Source of the DNA: Methanobacteriota archaeon
Lineage (GTDB): Archaea; Thermoplasmatota; Thermoplasmata; UBA10834
Assembly (NCBI GenBank): GCA_020348345.1
Contig: CP070748.1
Span: 1,243,619-1,291,251 of the forward strand
Length of the DNA stretch: 47,633 nucleotides
Direction: 5' to 3'
The notes below the pieces were generated by a model that was not told the origin of the DNA, searched no databases, and saw only the letters and a program-made list of their open reading frames with translations. Numbering within the stretch: the first letter of the stretch is position 1; the number at the start of each line of letters is the position of its first letter. Made by a program: the position numbers and the translations under genes. Positions 8,404-16,897 of this stretch are shown here, piece after piece.

Positions 8404-10203
8404 TCACAGCCGAGTGTCGCGGGGCATTGTCTTCAAGACGCCGTACACTGGCTTTGGCACATCGGCCGATTCGTCCTCTCCCTCTGCGGGGTTCTCTGCG
8501 ATTCCAGGGAAGGAGTATACCTTCGTGGGAATTTCATATCCCTCGATGTACAGCTTACTGTACGCCCAATTCGTGAGAGCCATTGCGAACACCCCATACG
8601 CGAGAACCACCAAGATGCTCAACTGCCACACGTAGTTCCAAGTCGAAACGATCAGGATGACGCATATCAGAGCGCCGAAGATCATCCTTGTGATGAGATC
8701 GACTATTGGCGTCCTGTCCCTGACGCCTACGCCGATGTTGCTGTAGTTGACATGACGAACGATCTCCGCCACTTCGTACCTTATAACGAAATACAGGACG
8801 CCTGCGATGACGCCGTCCAGTACGAGAAACGCAACATGCGCAAGCGAGTCTGTCATCAGCACCGCCGCCGAGACTATGACGAAAACGAAGAGCAGCATCC
8901 CCGTCATCCGCGTTCCCTTGAATATCTTGAACGAGGACGGCATAACCGCCTTGCCGAGGGTTCTGGAAACGACGGCTCCCGAGAACTGCATGTGTCGAGG
9001 TATAATGCGAGCGAGGCCGTTCGCGAAGCGGACCGAGTTCTTCACCATGAAGGGGGCGACGGCGCTCATGCCGAAGCAGAGTGCTCCCGCAAAGGGGTTG
9101 AGCTGAGCACCCATAGTGGAGCCGCGCACCTCGCTTCCGACGCTGGCGTACAAGATTGATTCCACGCCTCGACCAGTCATGCTAGTTCCTATCGTCGAGG
9201 CAGCCTTGGCTGAGAATCCGATGAAGTACGATACCGCAGAGATGACTATCGACTCGTAGAATATGATTATTGGCATCGCCAGAAGCACCATCCATATGAC
9301 GGTATCGAACATTGCGGGGTCAATCATCATTCCAAATGAGGTGAAGAAGATCGCCACGAATGCGTCCTTGAACGATTCCAATTTGGATTGGATTCTCGCC
9401 GACACCTTGCTTTCCGCGAGAATCATGCCTATGAAGAACGCGCCGATGATCGGAGGGACGTTCATAAGCGCTGCGACACCTGCCGTAAGGAACACTATCC
9501 CCAACGCGAAGAGTATGAACAACTCGTCATTGTCGATCTTGTTGAAGAACGCCACGACTCTTGGGACGGCCCACATGGCGACCCATACAAAGAACCCGTA
9601 GAAGGCGGCCATTCCGAGAAGCAGCTGGCCGTATGCCACTGCGTTTGTATCGGGTTCGACTATCATGCCACTCGCAACTGCGAGTATGAGCATGGCGATG
9701 AAGGTCTCGACCACCACAAGGCCGATGAGGAACTCCACCTCGGGGCTGGACATCTTCTTCAGATCGAACAGTATCTTCATTGCCACGCTGGTGCTGCTCA
9801 TGGCGATAACGCCAGCGAGGAATATCGAATCGATCAATGGCCATCCCAGGTAGGATGCGAACAGGAAACCGACGAACAGACCGATGCTGGTGTCGATCAC
9901 CGCGAGTATTATTGCGGGCGTTCGGGTCTTCTTAAGCTTAGAGAAGGAAAACTCCAGCCCCACGAAGAACATCAGCATGATCAGTCCAATGAACGACAGA
10001 ATCTCGACAAGGCTTGTGTCAGTGATCAGGCCGCTGTACTCAACTCCCAGGAGCTCCACGCTCATCTTCGGGCCGATCAGTATGCCGATCACGATATACC
10101 CGAGCATGACTGATTGGTTCGCCTTGCCCGCAAGGCTAGCCGCTATGAAAGCCAGCAGGAGAATCGCTCCGAGCTGAAACAGCAGTTCGGCTTCTGTGAC
10201 CAT
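8404..10203 (-). CDS. CPA2-type cation:proton antiporter
   Basis: The first 400 residues form the membrane domain of the monovalent cation/proton antiporter-2 family (KefB/GerN/NapA-like). Recognisable parts are LGYIVIGILIGP, LMFFVGLEFS and AMSSTSVAMKIL, which resembles the unwound helix of these exchangers. Such proteins exchange Na+ or K+ for H+ to regulate pH and ion content. There is no TrkA nucleotide-binding domain; instead the last 150 residues add roughly four more hydrophobic helices and a charged tail. The ATG at 10203 is the only good start. The ion specificity cannot be judged. DUF998 lies downstream in the same unit. Confidence 0.88.
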   Translation of the reverse strand: MVTEAELLFQLGAILLLAFIAASLAGKANQSVMLGYIVIGILIGPKMSVELLGVEYSGLITDTSLVEILSFIGLIMLMFFVGLEFSFSKLKKTRTPAIILAVIDTSIGLFVGFLFASYLGWPLIDSIFLAGVIAMSSTSVAMKILFDLKKMSSPEVEFLIGLVVVETFIAMLILAVASGMIVEPDTNAVAYGQLLLGMAAFYGFFVWVAMWAVPRVVAFFNKIDNDELFILFALGIVFLTAGVAALMNVPPIIGAFFIGMILAESKVSARIQSKLESFKDAFVAIFFTSFGMMIDPAMFDTVIWMVLLAMPIIIFYESIVISAVSYFIGFSAKAASTIGTSMTGRGVESILYASVGSEVRGSTMGAQLNPFAGALCFGMSAVAPFMVKNSVRFANGLARIIPRHMQFSGAVVSRTLGKAVMPSSFKIFKGTRMTGMLLFVFVIVSAAVLMTDSLAHVAFLVLDGVIAGVLYFVIRYEVAEIVRHVNYSNIGVGVRDRTPIVDLITRMIFGALICVILIVSTWNYVWQLSILVVLAYGVFAMALTNWAYSKLYIEGYEIPTKVYSFPGIAENPAEGEDESADVPKPVYGVLKTMPRDTRL

Positions 10204-10300
10204 CGATCAGGTCCCATCCCGTCGTTCGTAAGAGGATGTCACCTACTTGTGCGAAGAATCGGCGTCATCCCATCCGCCGCGCTAATGGAGGTCGTCCGTA

Positions 10301-10310
10301 CTTATACCTT
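10301..10310 (-). promoter_or_regulatory. TATA box upstream of the CPA2 antiporter
   Basis: Read leftward this is AAGGTATAAG, a good archaeal TATA box. The expected transcript start near 10278 leaves a leader of about 75 bases, longer than most in this window. Confidence 0.5.
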
Positions 10311-10340
10311 CTCCAGCGCGCATGATGGCCAGTATTGCGA

Positions 10341-10361
10341 CGGAGCAGCTACGCTGCTCCG
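10341..10361. repeat. Perfect 21-base hairpin-forming palindrome
   Basis: CGGAGCAGC-TAC-GCTGCTCCG has 9-base arms around a 3-base loop. It begins one base beyond the stop codon of the cation exchanger gene on the minus strand. No T-run follows, so it is not a classic terminator. It could stabilise the mRNA end or bind a protein. Confidence 0.6.
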
Positions 10362-10362
10362 G

Positions 10363-11412
10363 TCACGTATGCCCGAAGGCGAGCAGCAGGATGATGTACG
10401 TGACATAAAGCGACCCTGATGCAATCATGCACTTCCAACTGACGTATCCCTTGTACCTGACACAATAGTAGATCCATGCAGATGCTGCAAGCGCGATTAC
10501 GATGCTCGCGATGTTTACTGGGGCGAGTTCCCAGCTGGTGAACAGCAGGCCTATGCTGACGGGGATGCTGCTCTGAAAGACCATGGCGCCTGTGATGTTA
10601 CCGAGGGCGAGAACATCCTTCGACCTCCAGTACCAGATGAAACTGTTGAATTTCTCCGGTAACTCCGTCGCGATCGGTGCCACGAGGAATGCGAGGATCA
10701 TCGCTGGAACGCCGATTTCAACCGATACCGTTTCCACACCATCAACAAACACCTTCGCGCCCGCAACGATTCCCGCGAGTGATGCCAGAACCTGAAAAGA
10801 GATGAGAGCCAAGCCGAGCTTGCCCGTCGGAGGCATTCCCGTCAGTCTCGTCAGATGTAATGTGGGGCAGCTGCTTTCCTTGATTAACGTCTCGTCTTTC
10901 AGCGTCCGACGAACATACATCACGTATGCTGCGAGAAGGATGACAGCGATAGCGTAGTTGCCACCGTGGAGGTCCAGGGAAGACTGCATGCCCCAGAGGC
11001 CTGCGATGAGCGCCAGCGTATAGGCGAGCATGAAGTATCTGAGGTCGCGAATGACGTGGACCTTGTCCAATGTCAAATTCACGTCGGTTCGCCTGCCCCT
11101 CCTGTATGCAAGAAGCACTGCGATGCCGCCGATGAACATGGCTAGGGTGCCCAACATGAACGGGGCTCCCAGTATCGCTCCCTCACCGATCTCCTCACCC
11201 TCAGCTTCGCTGCCGAAGAAAATCGCCATGATGGGAACCATGGTTTCGGGAAGAGCAGTCCCGACCGCTGCGAGCACGCTTCCCGTCGCCGACTCGGCAA
11301 GTCCGAGCCTGCAACCAAGCCATTCGATGCCGTTGGTGAAGATCTCGCAGCTGATTAGTATCAGCACGAGCGCCGCAATCAAGGTGAAGATACTGATTGC
11401 CTCGAGAGCCAT
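10363..11412 (-). CDS. Sodium/calcium exchanger-family membrane protein (CaCA, YrbG-like)
   Basis: This 349-residue protein shows the two inverted alpha-repeats of the CaCA superfamily. The first holds SVLAAVGTALPETMV and the second LVAPIATELPEKFNSF; the acidic residue in each bind Ca2+ in relatives. About ten membrane helices are split by a hydrophilic stretch near residues 105-120 and another near 180-195. It is likely to export Ca2+ or another cation in exchange for Na+ or H+. The ATG at 11412 lies about 36 bases from a TATA box, giving a very short leader. The gene is followed by a strong palindrome. Confidence 0.88.
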   Translation of the reverse strand: MALEAISIFTLIAALVLILISCEIFTNGIEWLGCRLGLAESATGSVLAAVGTALPETMVPIMAIFFGSEAEGEEIGEGAILGAPFMLGTLAMFIGGIAVLLAYRRGRRTDVNLTLDKVHVIRDLRYFMLAYTLALIAGLWGMQSSLDLHGGNYAIAVILLAAYVMYVRRTLKDETLIKESSCPTLHLTRLTGMPPTGKLGLALISFQVLASLAGIVAGAKVFVDGVETVSVEIGVPAMILAFLVAPIATELPEKFNSFIWYWRSKDVLALGNITGAMVFQSSIPVSIGLLFTSWELAPVNIASIVIALAASAWIYYCVRYKGYVSWKCMIASGSLYVTYIILLLAFGHT

Positions 11413-11444
11413 GTCGGTATCGTCTGTCGTCTATGGTAGGTCGA

Positions 11445-11453
11445 TATTTAAAG
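11445..11453 (-). promoter_or_regulatory. TATA box for the cation exchanger
   Basis: Read leftward this is CTTTAAATA. Its centre is about 36 bases from the ATG at 11412, predicting a leader of about 9 bases. Confidence 0.5.
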
Positions 11454-11514
11454 CCATCTGAGGAATGCCTCCTCGTATCCTTGGCTTCGCGAGGGCATGG
11501 CGGCTCCACAAGGA

Positions 11515-11523
11515 TTAAGTAAT
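11515..11523 (+). promoter_or_regulatory. TATA-like element for the MFS transporter (leaderless)
   Basis: TTAAGTAAT is centred 27 bases before the ATG at 11546, the spacing expected when transcription begins at the start codon. Confidence 0.5.
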
Positions 11524-11545
11524 TCAACAATCTGCCTGGCCTAGC

Positions 11546-12829
11546 ATGTTCGGCATCTTCAGAGGCAGGGGAATAAGGACGCATTGGCATCTAAGGGTGC
11601 TCTATTTCTCCACATTCTTCCTTAGGATGGCTTTTGGTGCGTTGCTCCTTCTGATCGCGAAGTACGTTCCTTGTGAAACGGATTATGAAGGTCTCCTGAA
11701 CGTGGCGATCATTGCAGTTCCCTACCCGCTCGCGGAGATGCTGACGGCGAATTACTTCGGCATCTTGAGCGATCGCACTGGCCGGAAGCCCATCATCGTT
11801 TTCGGGACTGCGATGGCCGCCTCGATTGTGCTTCTCTACACGCTGTCGAACAATGTCTGGTATCTCGCTGCGATGCATGGAATACACGGCATCGGAGCGG
11901 CGGCGACCGTCGCACCAGCAATAGCGATGATCGCAGACCATGCCGAGGCTTGCGATCGTGGACGACAGATGGGATGGTTTGACTACGCAACATTTCTGGG
12001 CTATATAGTCGGCGCAGTAGCGGGGGGGTTCCTGATCGATATTGTGGGGGCCAAAGTGGGCTTCCTCTTCATGGCGGGGCTGCTGATCATATCGGCGCTC
12101 ATGCTGCAGATGCTTGTGAAGAAGGAGAAGGTTCGCGTCAAATCGGAGAGCCTTATGGCATGGCACAACCTGAGGAAGGTATTCAAGATACGCGAGGTCA
12201 AGCTCATGTTCCCGATATGGCTGATCATCGCGACACTCCTCGGCCTGGCCATTACATACCTCCCGCGGATCATGCTGAGCGAGGACATCAGCGGAAGCAT
12301 GATAGGACTGATGTTTGGAGCGGCGGGGGTGGCGCTCGGCCTCTTCCAGCCTTTCTGGGGGAAGGTATCGGACATGGTAGGTAGAATCCCGGTTATGGCC
12401 TATGGAGTGTTCTGCATCATGGGCATCATCATAATGGCATTGTTCTTCTCCGATTCGATATACACAAGGGTGGATGACGAGATACGACTCAACATAATCG
12501 GGCTCATTCCGTTGGGAATACTGGGTGTTGGCGTCGGCGCGTTCGTGCCAGCAGCCCTTGCACTCATGGCGGACTGTTCCAGTGACGACTGCTACGGAGC
12601 GACAATGGGGCTGTACTCGTTCGCTTTGGGCTTCGGCGCCTTCATTGCGGAGAGCTCTGGCCTTGGAATAATCGTGATGAGCGGGGAGGAGACGGCCGTC
12701 GGATGGTTGTTGTACTTCGCGGCTGCGCTGATATTCCTCGCCGTTGCGTTGATGCTGGCCTTCTTCGTTAAGGATTTGGCGAAGAAATGGATTGCCAACC
12801 GCGGAAGTGCGGATGATGATCGAGATTGA
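11546..12829 (+). CDS. Major facilitator superfamily transporter
   Basis: The 427-residue protein has twelve predicted membrane helices in two six-helix halves. The MFS signature between helices 2 and 3 reads GILSDRTGRKPIIVFG, and its echo in the second half is GKVSDMVGRIPVMAYG. A charged loop of about 40 residues (EKVRVKSESL onward) separates the halves. It could move drugs, sugars or organic acids; the substrate is not visible. A TATA element 27 bases upstream of the ATG implies a leaderless message. The end overlaps the start of rtcA by 17 bases, so the two are probably co-transcribed. Confidence 0.88.
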   Translation: MFGIFRGRGIRTHWHLRVLYFSTFFLRMAFGALLLLIAKYVPCETDYEGLLNVAIIAVPYPLAEMLTANYFGILSDRTGRKPIIVFGTAMAASIVLLYTLSNNVWYLAAMHGIHGIGAAATVAPAIAMIADHAEACDRGRQMGWFDYATFLGYIVGAVAGGFLIDIVGAKVGFLFMAGLLIISALMLQMLVKKEKVRVKSESLMAWHNLRKVFKIREVKLMFPIWLIIATLLGLAITYLPRIMLSEDISGSMIGLMFGAAGVALGLFQPFWGKVSDMVGRIPVMAYGVFCIMGIIIMALFFSDSIYTRVDDEIRLNIIGLIPLGILGVGVGAFVPAALALMADCSSDDCYGATMGLYSFALGFGAFIAESSGLGIIVMSGEETAVGWLLYFAAALIFLAVALMLAFFVKDLAKKWIANRGSADDDRD

Positions 12830-13832
12830 TGGATCAACGGGCGAAGGCGGAGGACAGGTGCTTCGGACTTCAATCGCTCTCTCCGCAGTTACGCAACAGC
12901 CTGTTCGCATCGTGAAAATCCGCGCGGGGCGTACCAATCCAGGCCTTTCGCAACAGCACGTGACAAGCATTGAGGCAGTTGCTGCGATCTCCGATGCGAG
13001 AGTGGAGGGACTCTGCAAGGGAGCCAGCGAAATAGAATTTCACCCTGGGGCCCTCCTCGGTGGGAAGCACAGGTTTGACATCGGAACTGCGGGCAGCATT
13101 CCTCTCGTCGTGCTGGGATGTCTGCTTCCCGCTTCGTTGTCCAAGGACACCGTCGATATCACCATCACGGGAGGGACGGATGTGAAATGGTCTCCACCTA
13201 TCGATTACATTAGAGATGTCCATGTTCCAACCGCTGAGAGGTTTGGGGTTGCGTGCTCAACGGAACTGGCATCAAGGGGATTCTATCCCGAAGGAGGAGG
13301 CGAGGTCAGCGTCGAGATAGCATCCTCGGGGGGATTGCGCGGCGTGAATCTCAGAGAACGTGGTGGCCTCCGTCGCATCAGAGGCATAGCCTACTCGCAG
13401 AACCTCCCTGATCATGTTGTCAGCAGAATCCGTCACTCTGCAATGCGTAAACTCGCGTCCGTTGGCGAGGTGAAGATCGCTTCTGAGGTTAGACGCGGCC
13501 ACAGCAAGGGAGCTGGGATCGTGCTTACAGCAGAATGCGAGAACTCAGTAATCGGTCAAAGCGCCCTGGGCGAGAAGGGCGTGCGAGCAGAGATGTTGGG
13601 AGAGACTTGCGCCTCTGACCTGCTGGATACCATCGCCTCCGGCGCGGCTGTGGACGAGCATATGCTCGATCAGATGTTGCCGTACATGGCGGTCGCAAGG
13701 GGAGGTTCGGCAGTGACCGCTGAGAGCCTCACTGCTCATGCCGAGACGAACATGACAGTAATCGGCAGCTTTGTTGACAGGGAATTCACAGTAGTGGAGA
13801 AGGGAGATGTGGTGGAAGTCGCTCTCGACTAG
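12813..13832 (+). CDS. rtcA: RNA 3'-terminal phosphate cyclase
   Basis: RtcA uses ATP to turn RNA 3'-phosphates into 2',3'-cyclic phosphates through an enzyme-AMP intermediate. The 339-residue product has the N-terminal GSTGEGGGQVLRTSIALSA motif, the RGFYPEGGGEV motif near residue 155, and the nucleophilic His in HAETNM near residue 309. Full family length is present. Two adjacent ATGs at 12813 and 12816 are possible; GGAAG lies just upstream. No RtcB ligase gene is in the window. The gene overlaps the MFS gene at its start, and its stop codon interlocks with that of the convergent PAC2 gene. Confidence 0.95.
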   Translation: MMIEIDGSTGEGGGQVLRTSIALSAVTQQPVRIVKIRAGRTNPGLSQQHVTSIEAVAAISDARVEGLCKGASEIEFHPGALLGGKHRFDIGTAGSIPLVVLGCLLPASLSKDTVDITITGGTDVKWSPPIDYIRDVHVPTAERFGVACSTELASRGFYPEGGGEVSVEIASSGGLRGVNLRERGGLRRIRGIAYSQNLPDHVVSRIRHSAMRKLASVGEVKIASEVRRGHSKGAGIVLTAECENSVIGQSALGEKGVRAEMLGETCASDLLDTIASGAAVDEHMLDQMLPYMAVARGGSAVTAESLTAHAETNMTVIGSFVDREFTVVEKGDVVEVALD

Positions 13833-14599
13833 CCGTACATTGACGGACGCGGGGCCTCCTTAGAATCCCTGCGGACCTCAGCCTGCTTCTGAATCTCCCG
13901 TATATGATCCTCGATCCGCTGAGATTCCTCGAAGAGAGGTTTCGCGTCGAATTCTATACCCAGCAATATGCGGTCAATAGCCTCAAGCACAAGAGCCGCA
14001 GCCCTCGCATCGGGGAAATCGGGGTGGGCCTCCGCGAGCAACGTGACCACATTGAAGTCGCGCTTCCTACCTTCGTTGAGCAGAACACCAGCTACGCCAG
14101 AAATCACCCCCTCTTCGAAGGTACGTATGTCGTTCTCCTTCAGCAATTCGCGTGCGCTTGGCGTGCTCGCTATGCCGAACACGATGTCGCTGATGTCCGT
14201 CGTGGTCTTCAGCTCTGGATCGACGACCAATCCCTCAGGAGAGACTATCATCTTGCAGCGCTGCTCAATAGCCCATTTGACAAGCGTGTGGGCGATAGGT
14301 CTTATGAGAGGGCCAGGCGGTTGAAACTCGGAGATGAACGCGACTATCTGGTCGCCCCTTCTGCCCTTCTCGCCAGCATAGATCCTGACAGGACTGAGAG
14401 GCTTCGAATCACGGATCAAAGACACCGTAGGAAAGTGCTCAGAATCCATGATTCCAATATGTTCGAGATTGAGTATCTTGATTAGGTAATTGGCGGCGAT
14501 CGAGCTCACAAGCCCGACGCTCGGAAAGCCGTCAATTATGGTAGCTCCCTTGAGATCCACCCGCCTCAGCTCATGGATGCCGATTTCTTCATCATCCAT
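13829..14599 (-). CDS. PAC2-family protein (proteasome assembly chaperone-like)
   Basis: This 256-residue protein has the PAC2 pattern: an early IDGFPSVGLVSSIAANYLI segment and a later GVAGVLLNEG segment. Archaeal members are related to proteasome assembly chaperones, but their function is mostly unproven. The C-terminal 60 residues look like a charged helix. An ATG at 14626 is in frame, but that codon forms part of the TTATATG TATA box. The ATG at 14599 lies 28 bases from that box and fits a leaderless start. The stop codon shares CTAG with the stop of rtcA. Confidence 0.85.
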   Translation of the reverse strand: MDDEEIGIHELRRVDLKGATIIDGFPSVGLVSSIAANYLIKILNLEHIGIMDSEHFPTVSLIRDSKPLSPVRIYAGEKGRRGDQIVAFISEFQPPGPLIRPIAHTLVKWAIEQRCKMIVSPEGLVVDPELKTTTDISDIVFGIASTPSARELLKENDIRTFEEGVISGVAGVLLNEGRKRDFNVVTLLAEAHPDFPDARAAALVLEAIDRILLGIEFDAKPLFEESQRIEDHIREIQKQAEVRRDSKEAPRPSMYG

Positions 14600-14623
14600 G
14601 GGTTGACCGAATGAGATAGTTGA

Positions 14624-14630
14624 CATATAA
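14624..14630 (-). promoter_or_regulatory. TATA box for the PAC2 gene (leaderless)
   Basis: Read leftward this is TTATATG, centred 28 bases from the ATG at 14599. It decides the start choice against the ATG inside the box. Confidence 0.5.
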
Positions 14631-14749
14631 GCCTTCGGAGACGGAGACGGGGCAAGAAGGTCGGCGCCATATTGAGGGTTTGTGCACTGGCTGGTTGAAG
14701 AATATCGGAAAAGTTCTTACCGGCTATTGTCATGTTGGAGGCGATATAC

Positions 14750-15382
14750 TTGAAGGTCACAATCAATTGTGCTATGTCAGCCGACGGCAAGATCGCTCTA
14801 AGCAGCCGGAGGCAGACTGACATCTCAAACGAAGAGGATAGAAAGCGCGTGCATGAGTTGAGAAACACAGTCGACGGAATACTCGTTGGAATAGGTACCG
14901 TAATCACGGACGATCCCAGGCTAACCGTGAAGAGAGAGTATGTGGAAGAGCCGAAGAACCCTGTCCGAATAATCCTGGACTCCAAAGGGCGTACTCCGCC
15001 CGACGCGGCAGTATTGAACGGTGAAGCGCGCACCCTGATCATCACGGCAGAAGAGTGCGAGAAGGAGTTTCCGAACGCTGAGACCGTCAGATGCGGCACT
15101 GATAGGGTGGATATTGCGAAAGCCATGCAGATACTCGAGGGCATGGGCATCCGGAGTATTCTGGTGGAGGGCGGCGCAGAGGTCATGTGGTCGTTCCTCA
15201 AGTCGCGCCTCGCCGATGAGATGTACATCTTCATCGGAAGTCTAGTGATCGGAGGCGACTCTTCGCCCACCGCCGCTGGAGGAGAGGGCGCAGAATCGCT
15301 GGAGGACACCGTCGAGCTAAGACTTCGAAACGCCGAAATCGTGGGTGACGGCGTCCTTCTGGAATACGAGGTGGTCAAGTGA
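14750..15382 (+). CDS. 2,5-diamino-6-ribosylamino-pyrimidinone 5'-phosphate reductase (riboflavin pathway)
   Basis: The 210-residue protein matches the RibD C-terminal/DHFR-like reductase family that reduces the ribosyl side chain in archaeal riboflavin and F420 synthesis. Visible motifs are NCAMSADGKIALSS at the start, DGILVGIGTVITDDPRLTVK for NADPH and substrate binding, and ILVEGGAEVMWSFL near residue 135. No deaminase domain is attached, as in the archaeal stand-alone enzymes. TTG at 14750 is chosen because GGAGG lies eight bases before it; an ATG at 14732 would put that site inside the gene. The next gene overlaps in a GTGA. Confidence 0.9.
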   Translation: MKVTINCAMSADGKIALSSRRQTDISNEEDRKRVHELRNTVDGILVGIGTVITDDPRLTVKREYVEEPKNPVRIILDSKGRTPPDAAVLNGEARTLIITAEECEKEFPNAETVRCGTDRVDIAKAMQILEGMGIRSILVEGGAEVMWSFLKSRLADEMYIFIGSLVIGGDSSPTAAGGEGAESLEDTVELRLRNAEIVGDGVLLEYEVVK

Positions 15383-15840
15383 CCGAGGGTGAGCGGCCCC
15401 GTTTCGTGGCAGACAGCATGCTTGGGTCGCTTGCCAGATGGCTTCGAATGCTCGGATACGATACGGCCTACGAGAAGGACATGGATGACGGAGCACTGAT
15501 TCGATTAGCGTCAGAGGAGAACCGTAGAATTCTCACCCGCGACAAGGGGCTGGCGAAGGAGTCGAACGCGATATACATCGAACCGGATGACCTTGAAGCG
15601 CAGTTGAAGCTGGTGGGAGAGGTCGGTGAACTATCGTTCAGCGAGGAATTCATTAGATGTTCGACATGTAATGGTGAGTTGAAGTCGGTCCCAAAGGACG
15701 AAATTGGCGATCGCATCCCCGAGGGCGCGCTTGCCAACAACGACCGGTTCTGGATTTGCAGCGCGTGTGGCAAGATCTACTGGCAAGGCTCTCACTGGCT
15801 GGGCATCAGGGAAAGGTTCCGGAAACTCAACCTCGCATAG
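15379..15840 (+). CDS. Mut7-C family PIN-like RNase with zinc ribbon
   Basis: This 153-residue protein starts with FVADSMLGSLARWLRMLGYDT, the hallmark of the Mut7-C (DUF82) domain. Its Asp residues and the later LTRDKGLA motif form a PIN-like nuclease site. The C-terminal third is a zinc ribbon with CSTC and CSAC pairs. These are thought to be RNases acting in RNA decay or processing; the target is unknown. The GTG start overlaps the stop of the riboflavin reductase by two bases, so they are translated from one transcript. Confidence 0.88.
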   Translation: MTEGERPRFVADSMLGSLARWLRMLGYDTAYEKDMDDGALIRLASEENRRILTRDKGLAKESNAIYIEPDDLEAQLKLVGEVGELSFSEEFIRCSTCNGELKSVPKDEIGDRIPEGALANNDRFWICSACGKIYWQGSHWLGIRERFRKLNLA

Positions 15841-16774
15841 ATTCTGGCCCATGTAGGTGCTCGCTCATGATCTTCCCGCTGGCAGAGTTAATCAACAAGG
15901 CGCCTCCCTTGCCCTCAACACACCAAACTGGAAGGTAGACCAGCCCCTTCGATTCAATGATGATCGCGTCATCACGAGGCTTTCCCCTTTCAATGACTTC
16001 AGCATGTCCGTAGTCACGGACTGTCTCCACATAGGACCGGTATTCCTTCGATATCACATCTCTGGCCATCTCAAGGGCCTTCTCCTCTTCAATGGCTGGC
16101 TCCCTCTTGGAAGTCGGGGCGTCGATGGAATCGACGAGCTCGAAACCCCAGCGCCAGGTTTCAACGTGCTCGGTCATGGCATTGATGGCAACGATGCCCG
16201 CCCTCTGCTGCTTCTCGTCGATGTTCAGAACGTAGTGGAACAGGAAATGCGGTATGAGCTCAAGGTCGAAGCGATATCCCTGAACCTCGTGGCGAGCGAT
16301 ATACTTGACATCCTCGAGAGAGATCGTCGGCTTTACAATCTGCTCTGCACGTTCCTCCGTGCTCTCGACGATTATCGGGATGGACTGATCCGTAGGTTCG
16401 ACGGGCGCTTGCGGCGCCTCGTCGGATATCACATCATCCAATAGGCTGTCGCTGACTGTGTCGGAAACGCTGCTGAGATGCAGCGTGCCGATCTCGTGTT
16501 CCATCTCCTCCCTGCCCCAGTAATGGATTCCCAGCTCCTGAAGGTGTCTGTGTATGCGATCGTCTACCCTTGATAGCGATGCCACGACCTTCCTTCCGGA
16601 GAAGTCTTTAACGTTTCTTATGAAGTCTTCGATATCGTCGCTGATCAAATCGCTCGCTGCCAGAACGACCACTGACACATCATCCCTCTGACCATAGAGA
16701 TATCCATCCCTCTCCTCCACATCGAATTGCCTTGACTGCAATATCTGTATGAGGTGATCCTTCAGAGTCGTCAT
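15827..16774 (-). CDS. Conserved-looking protein of unknown function
   Basis: I do not recognise this 315-residue protein. Residues 1-90 look like an alpha/beta fold, with alternating hydrophobic strands (DVSVVVLAAS, KVVASLSRV) that recall restriction-endonuclease-like or Rossmann-like domains. Residues 95-145 are acidic and low in complexity, a likely linker. Residues 150-315 form a second globular part with YLPVWCVEGKGGALLINSASG near the end, a beta-hairpin pattern. No signal peptide or membrane helix is seen. The ATG at 16774 has a weak TATA-like CTTATC about 34 bases upstream. Its 3' end overlaps that of the Mut7-C gene by 14 bases. Confidence 0.7.
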   Translation of the reverse strand: MTTLKDHLIQILQSRQFDVEERDGYLYGQRDDVSVVVLAASDLISDDIEDFIRNVKDFSGRKVVASLSRVDDRIHRHLQELGIHYWGREEMEHEIGTLHLSSVSDTVSDSLLDDVISDEAPQAPVEPTDQSIPIIVESTEERAEQIVKPTISLEDVKYIARHEVQGYRFDLELIPHFLFHYVLNIDEKQQRAGIVAINAMTEHVETWRWGFELVDSIDAPTSKREPAIEEEKALEMARDVISKEYRSYVETVRDYGHAEVIERGKPRDDAIIIESKGLVYLPVWCVEGKGGALLINSASGKIMSEHLHGPESMRG

Positions 16775-16897
16775 CTCGGCATCGTCGACAGTGATTGTAC
16801 GAATCCGATAAGAATCTTCTTAATCAAAGGCACGGAGGAGAAAACTAATTAGCCTCTCAGAGGCAATGGCGAGCCGGCCAGCGCAACAGCGAGGGCA

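Noticed and set aside
9388..10113. A 241-residue plus-strand open frame
   Set aside because: It is antisense to the CPA2 antiporter and very rich in His, Glu and Asp, as expected for the reverse of hydrophobic helices.
11591..13018. A 475-residue minus-strand open frame
   Set aside because: It covers the MFS and rtcA genes in antisense, shows no coding pattern, and crosses a gene boundary.
14566..15378. A 270-residue minus-strand Ser-rich open frame
   Set aside because: It lies opposite the riboflavin-pathway reductase and has no domain; Ser/Thr richness is typical of a shadow frame here.
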